From Chryseobacterium foetidum (GTDB lineage: Bacteria > Bacteroidota > Bacteroidia > Flavobacteriales > Weeksellaceae), in NCBI RefSeq assembly GCF_025457425.1, contig NZ_JAMXIA010000001.1, positions 248,001 through 312,000 on the forward strand: a stretch of 64,000 nt of DNA, written 5' to 3'. The notes below the pieces were generated by a model that worked only from the letters and a program-made list of their open reading frames with translations, ran no database searches and was not told the DNA's origin. Of the stretch, positions 61,686 through 64,000 are shown piece by piece; position 1 is the stretch's first letter, and each line of letters opens with the position of its first letter. A program made the position numbers and the translations under genes.

Positions 61686-63011
61686 ATGGACAATACAATT
61701 GAAATTCAAACAAATAAAATAAAAGAAACAGTCGGCAAACACGTTTTGGCAGACGGTTTCGACTTTGTAATGGATATTGAAAACTCTCACGGATCTTGGA
61801 TTCATGATTCGGTTTCAGGGAAAAATTTTCTTGATATGTTTTCAATGTTCGGCTCGGCTTCTATCGGTTACAATCATCCTTATTTAGTGGAAAAATCTGA
61901 ATGGCTGGGCAAAATGGCAGTCAATAAACCGACTTTGGCGGATGTTTATTCTAAAGAGTACGCTCAGTTTCTTGAAACTTTCGAAAGAGTAGTGATGCCG
62001 AAAGAACTTCAGTACGCATTCTTTATTGAAGGCGGAGCTATGGGCGTTGAAAATGCCATGAAAGCGTGCTTCGACTGGAAAACGAGAAAAAATTTCGAAA
62101 AAGGTTTAGACATTGAAGCAGGAATCTGCATCCATTTCAGACAGGCATTCCACGGAAGAAGCGGTTATACTTTAAGTTTGACCAACACTTCAGATCCGCG
62201 AAAATATCAGTATTTCCCGATGTTTGACTGGCCAAGAATTTTAAATCCGAAACTGCATTTCCCAATCACGGAAGAAAATTTAGAGGAAACCATTAAAAAT
62301 GAAAATCTTGCTTTAATTCAGATTGCAGAAGCGATAATTTCAAATCGTGATAAAGTGGCATGTATTATTATTGAACCGATTCAGGCTGAAGGTGGTGACA
62401 ATCATTTCAGGGATGAGTTTTTTGTAGGTTTGAGAAAAATATGTGATGAGCATGAAGTCCTGTTAATTTTTGACGAAGTTCAGACAGGAATCGGAATCAC
62501 CGGAAAAATGTGGGCTTTTGAACATTTAAGTGTAAGACCGGATATTATTTCTTTCGGTAAAAAAACTCAGGTTTGTGGTGTTTTGGCGAACAAAGAAAAA
62601 TTTGACGAAATCCCGAATAATGTTTTCAGAGAGAGCTCAAGAATCAATTCTACTTTTGGAGGAAATTTAATTGATATGCTCCGTTTCCAGTTGGTAATGG
62701 AAGTAATTGAAAAAGAAAATCTTTTGGAAAATGCCAATAGTGTTGGAGAATATCTTTTGGAAGGTTTACAGAAGCTGGCTCAGAAATTTCCTGAAAAATT
62801 ATCTAACGCAAGAGGTAAGGGTTTGATGTGTGCAATAGATCTGCCATCCGGTGAGCGAAGAGATAAGATAAGAAACGAGCTGTACAACGATGGTTTAATC
62901 ATACTTTCATGTGGTGACCAATCCATCAGATTCAGACCACATTTGAATGTTACAAAAGAAGAAATTCAGATTGCTTTGGATAAAATCGAAAACAATATTA
63001 ATAAAATTTAA
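61686..63011 (+). CDS. lat: L-lysine 6-transaminase
   Basis: A 441-residue PLP aminotransferase (EC 2.6.1.36) that transfers the epsilon-amino group of lysine to 2-oxoglutarate, giving 2-aminoadipate semialdehyde. The start at 61686 is used (MDNTIEIQTNKIKETVGKHV). Marks are FLDMFSMFGSASIGYNHPYL, FIEGGAMGVENAMKACFDWK, CIHFRQAFHGRSGYTLSLTN, ILIFDEVQ-like LLIFDEVQTGIGITGKMW, and the PLP lysine in SFGKKTQVCGV (K292/K293). FGKKTQVCG is the Lat signature. It is 61 bases after amaB. Confidence 0.94.
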   Translation: MDNTIEIQTNKIKETVGKHVLADGFDFVMDIENSHGSWIHDSVSGKNFLDMFSMFGSASIGYNHPYLVEKSEWLGKMAVNKPTLADVYSKEYAQFLETFERVVMPKELQYAFFIEGGAMGVENAMKACFDWKTRKNFEKGLDIEAGICIHFRQAFHGRSGYTLSLTNTSDPRKYQYFPMFDWPRILNPKLHFPITEENLEETIKNENLALIQIAEAIISNRDKVACIIIEPIQAEGGDNHFRDEFFVGLRKICDEHEVLLIFDEVQTGIGITGKMWAFEHLSVRPDIISFGKKTQVCGVLANKEKFDEIPNNVFRESSRINSTFGGNLIDMLRFQLVMEVIEKENLLENANSVGEYLLEGLQKLAQKFPEKLSNARGKGLMCAIDLPSGERRDKIRNELYNDGLIILSCGDQSIRFRPHLNVTKEEIQIALDKIENNINKI

Positions 63012-63045
63012 AATACCCAGATTTGCTTTTTTATAATTTTTTCCC

Positions 63046-63053
63046 TAATTTTA
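63046..63053 (+). promoter_or_regulatory. Possible promoter of the DUF2007 gene
   Basis: TTTG (63022-63025), 20 bases, then TAATTTTA, a near match to TAnnTTTG, 19 bases before the ATG. Confidence 0.38.
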
Positions 63054-63072
63054 GATATTCAAATCAAAGAAC

Positions 63073-63303
63073 ATGGAAAGAAGTACAAGAGTATCAGTTT
63101 TTGAAAGCGATAAACCAGCTGAAATTCAGTTAATTAAGTCTAAACTTGATGATGCTGATATTACCAACGAGACAGAAAACAATTATCTCACCTTTACAAC
63201 AACGCCTACAGCAACAACTTTAAAGGTGATGGTAGACCTTCAGGATGAGAAAAAAGCTTTTGAAGTGATTGATGCCTATTTGCAGCAAAATCAAAATCAA
63301 TAA
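63073..63303 (+). CDS. DUF2007 small protein
   Basis: A 76-residue cytoplasmic protein. RVSVFESDKPAEIQLIKSKL and MVDLQDEKKAFEVIDAYLQQ match the DUF2007 putative signal-transducing protein family: a ferredoxin-like fold of about 70 residues. No ligand or target is known. A terminator hairpin follows. Confidence 0.82.
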   Translation: MERSTRVSVFESDKPAEIQLIKSKLDDADITNETENNYLTFTTTPTATTLKVMVDLQDEKKAFEVIDAYLQQNQNQ

Positions 63304-63340
63304 ATAAACAATTTCATAATTTTAAATTTTACTACTTCGG

Positions 63341-63376
63341 AACCGAAAATTAATTCATATTAGTTTTCGGTTTTTT
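63341..63376 (+). terminator. Terminator after the DUF2007 gene
   Basis: Perfect 9-bp stem AACCGAAAA/TTTTCGGTT (63341-63349 and 63364-63372) with a 14-base loop and a T run. Confidence 0.83.
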
Positions 63377-63421
63377 ATGGGTAAAATATTTTCATACAAC
63401 CATTAAAACCAAATCAAAAGC

Positions 63422-63934
63422 ATGGAATCTAAAATTGAAATGAGAGAAGCCCAAATTACTGAAGTCGGGCAAATCTGGGAAATCATTCAGCAGGCGATTG
63501 AGAGACGCAGGAAAGAAGGAAGCACACAGTGGCAGAACGGTTATCCAAATAGAGATACCATCGAGTCTGACATTAAAAAACATTTCGGATACGTTCTGAC
63601 GGTTGATGATGAAATTGCTGTTTACACTGCGCTCATAATGAATGACGAACCCGCTTATTCTTCTATTGAAGGGGCGTGGTTGAGCGACGGAGAATTTGTA
63701 GTAATTCACAGAGTCGCTGTAAACGAAAAATTTGCAGGCAAAGGAATGGTAAAAATTCTCTTTGATAAAATTGAAGATTTTACAAGATCTCAAAACATTA
63801 AAAGTATAAAAGTGGATACCAATTTTGATAATCTTGCCATGCTTAAAATACTGGAATCTAAAGGATATTCTTACTGCGGAGAGGTGATGCTTGCAGGCGG
63901 AATGAGAAAAGCTTTTGAGAAGATTATATTTTAA
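63422..63934 (+). CDS. GNAT-family acetyltransferase
   Basis: A 170-residue acetyltransferase. IEMREAQITEVGQIWEIIQQ is the N-terminal strand-helix, IHRVAVNEKFAGKGMVKILF the acetyl-CoA binding region (pattern Q/R-x-x-G-x-G/A seen as KFAGKGM), and IKSIKVDTNFDNLAMLKILE with KGYSYCGEV the C-terminal part. A WQNGYPNRDTIESDI segment occurs in a subgroup of this family. The substrate is unknown. The gene stands alone; 66 bases remain to the window end with nothing recognisable. Confidence 0.85.
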   Translation: MESKIEMREAQITEVGQIWEIIQQAIERRRKEGSTQWQNGYPNRDTIESDIKKHFGYVLTVDDEIAVYTALIMNDEPAYSSIEGAWLSDGEFVVIHRVAVNEKFAGKGMVKILFDKIEDFTRSQNIKSIKVDTNFDNLAMLKILESKGYSYCGEVMLAGGMRKAFEKIIF

Positions 63935-64000
63935 GACAAAAGTTAAATTTTACTCTCATTGATTCTTTCTTAAACAATTGATTAAAAAAGTCTATCGTCT

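Overview
The window looks like a chromosomal segment of a Flavobacteriia species of the Chryseobacterium type (Weeksellaceae). The DNA is AT-rich. Promoter-like sites follow the Bacteroidota form (TTG, about 19 bases, TAnnTTTG). Several secreted proteins end in a type IX secretion (T9SS) sorting tail, and protein families such as DUF2911, DUF4230, DUF2007, OmpA with calcium-binding repeats and a two-domain HisB fit the group. Species assignment is inference. No phage, plasmid, transposase, CRISPR array or rRNA was seen.

Layout. 0-3 kb: FAD subunit (cut by the window edge) and molybdenum subunit of a PaoABC-type oxidoreductase. 3-4.2 kb: a convergent cysteine desulfurase. 4.2-9.6 kb: long AT-rich spacers holding two secreted surface proteins and one small unknown gene. 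9.6-13.2 kb: OmpA-family protein, a lone EF-Tu domain III protein, a PA2169-type four-helix protein and a CREST-type membrane hydrolase. 13.2-19.8 kb: a compact minus-strand cluster (TetR regulator, ABC1 kinase, DUF2256, DASH cryptochrome, cryptochrome/photolyase, TIGR03643 protein, SDR, then MarR). This is the most interesting block and looks like one photobiology operon under a TetR operator. 20.2-23.3 kb: an ABC ATPase and its membrane partner. 23.6-32.5 kb: small enzymes and lipoproteins, a frameshifted cupin gene, a solitary HsdR-N nuclease-like protein next to holA, a gluzincin peptidase, trxB and crcB. 32.6 kb: tRNA-Ser(UGA). 32.8-36.0 kb: NlpC/P60 lipoprotein, dapD and two glycosyltransferases.

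36.0-43.5 kb: a complete histidine operon, hisG-D-C-B-H-A-F-IE. It is preceded by a promoter, a 15-residue leader peptide with four His codons, and a terminator, which is a classical attenuator arrangement. Short repeat-like inserts sit between hisH and hisA and between hisA and hisF. 43.5-45.6 kb: tandem M28 peptidases, one with a T9SS tail. 45.7-51.2 kb: thrS-infC and rpmI-rplT, separated here by a membrane glycosyltransferase gene and a dispersed repeat. 51.3-57.7 kb: small proteins, a thioredoxin-like protein, a MazG-like hydrolase, a large secreted reprolysin-type peptidase and an acyl-CoA dehydrogenase. 57.9-63.9 kb: secreted endonuclease I, lysine catabolism genes (ALDH7-type dehydrogenase and L-lysine 6-transaminase), a DUF2007 protein and a GNAT acetyltransferase.

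All family assignments come from reading motifs and overall sequence character; no database search was run.
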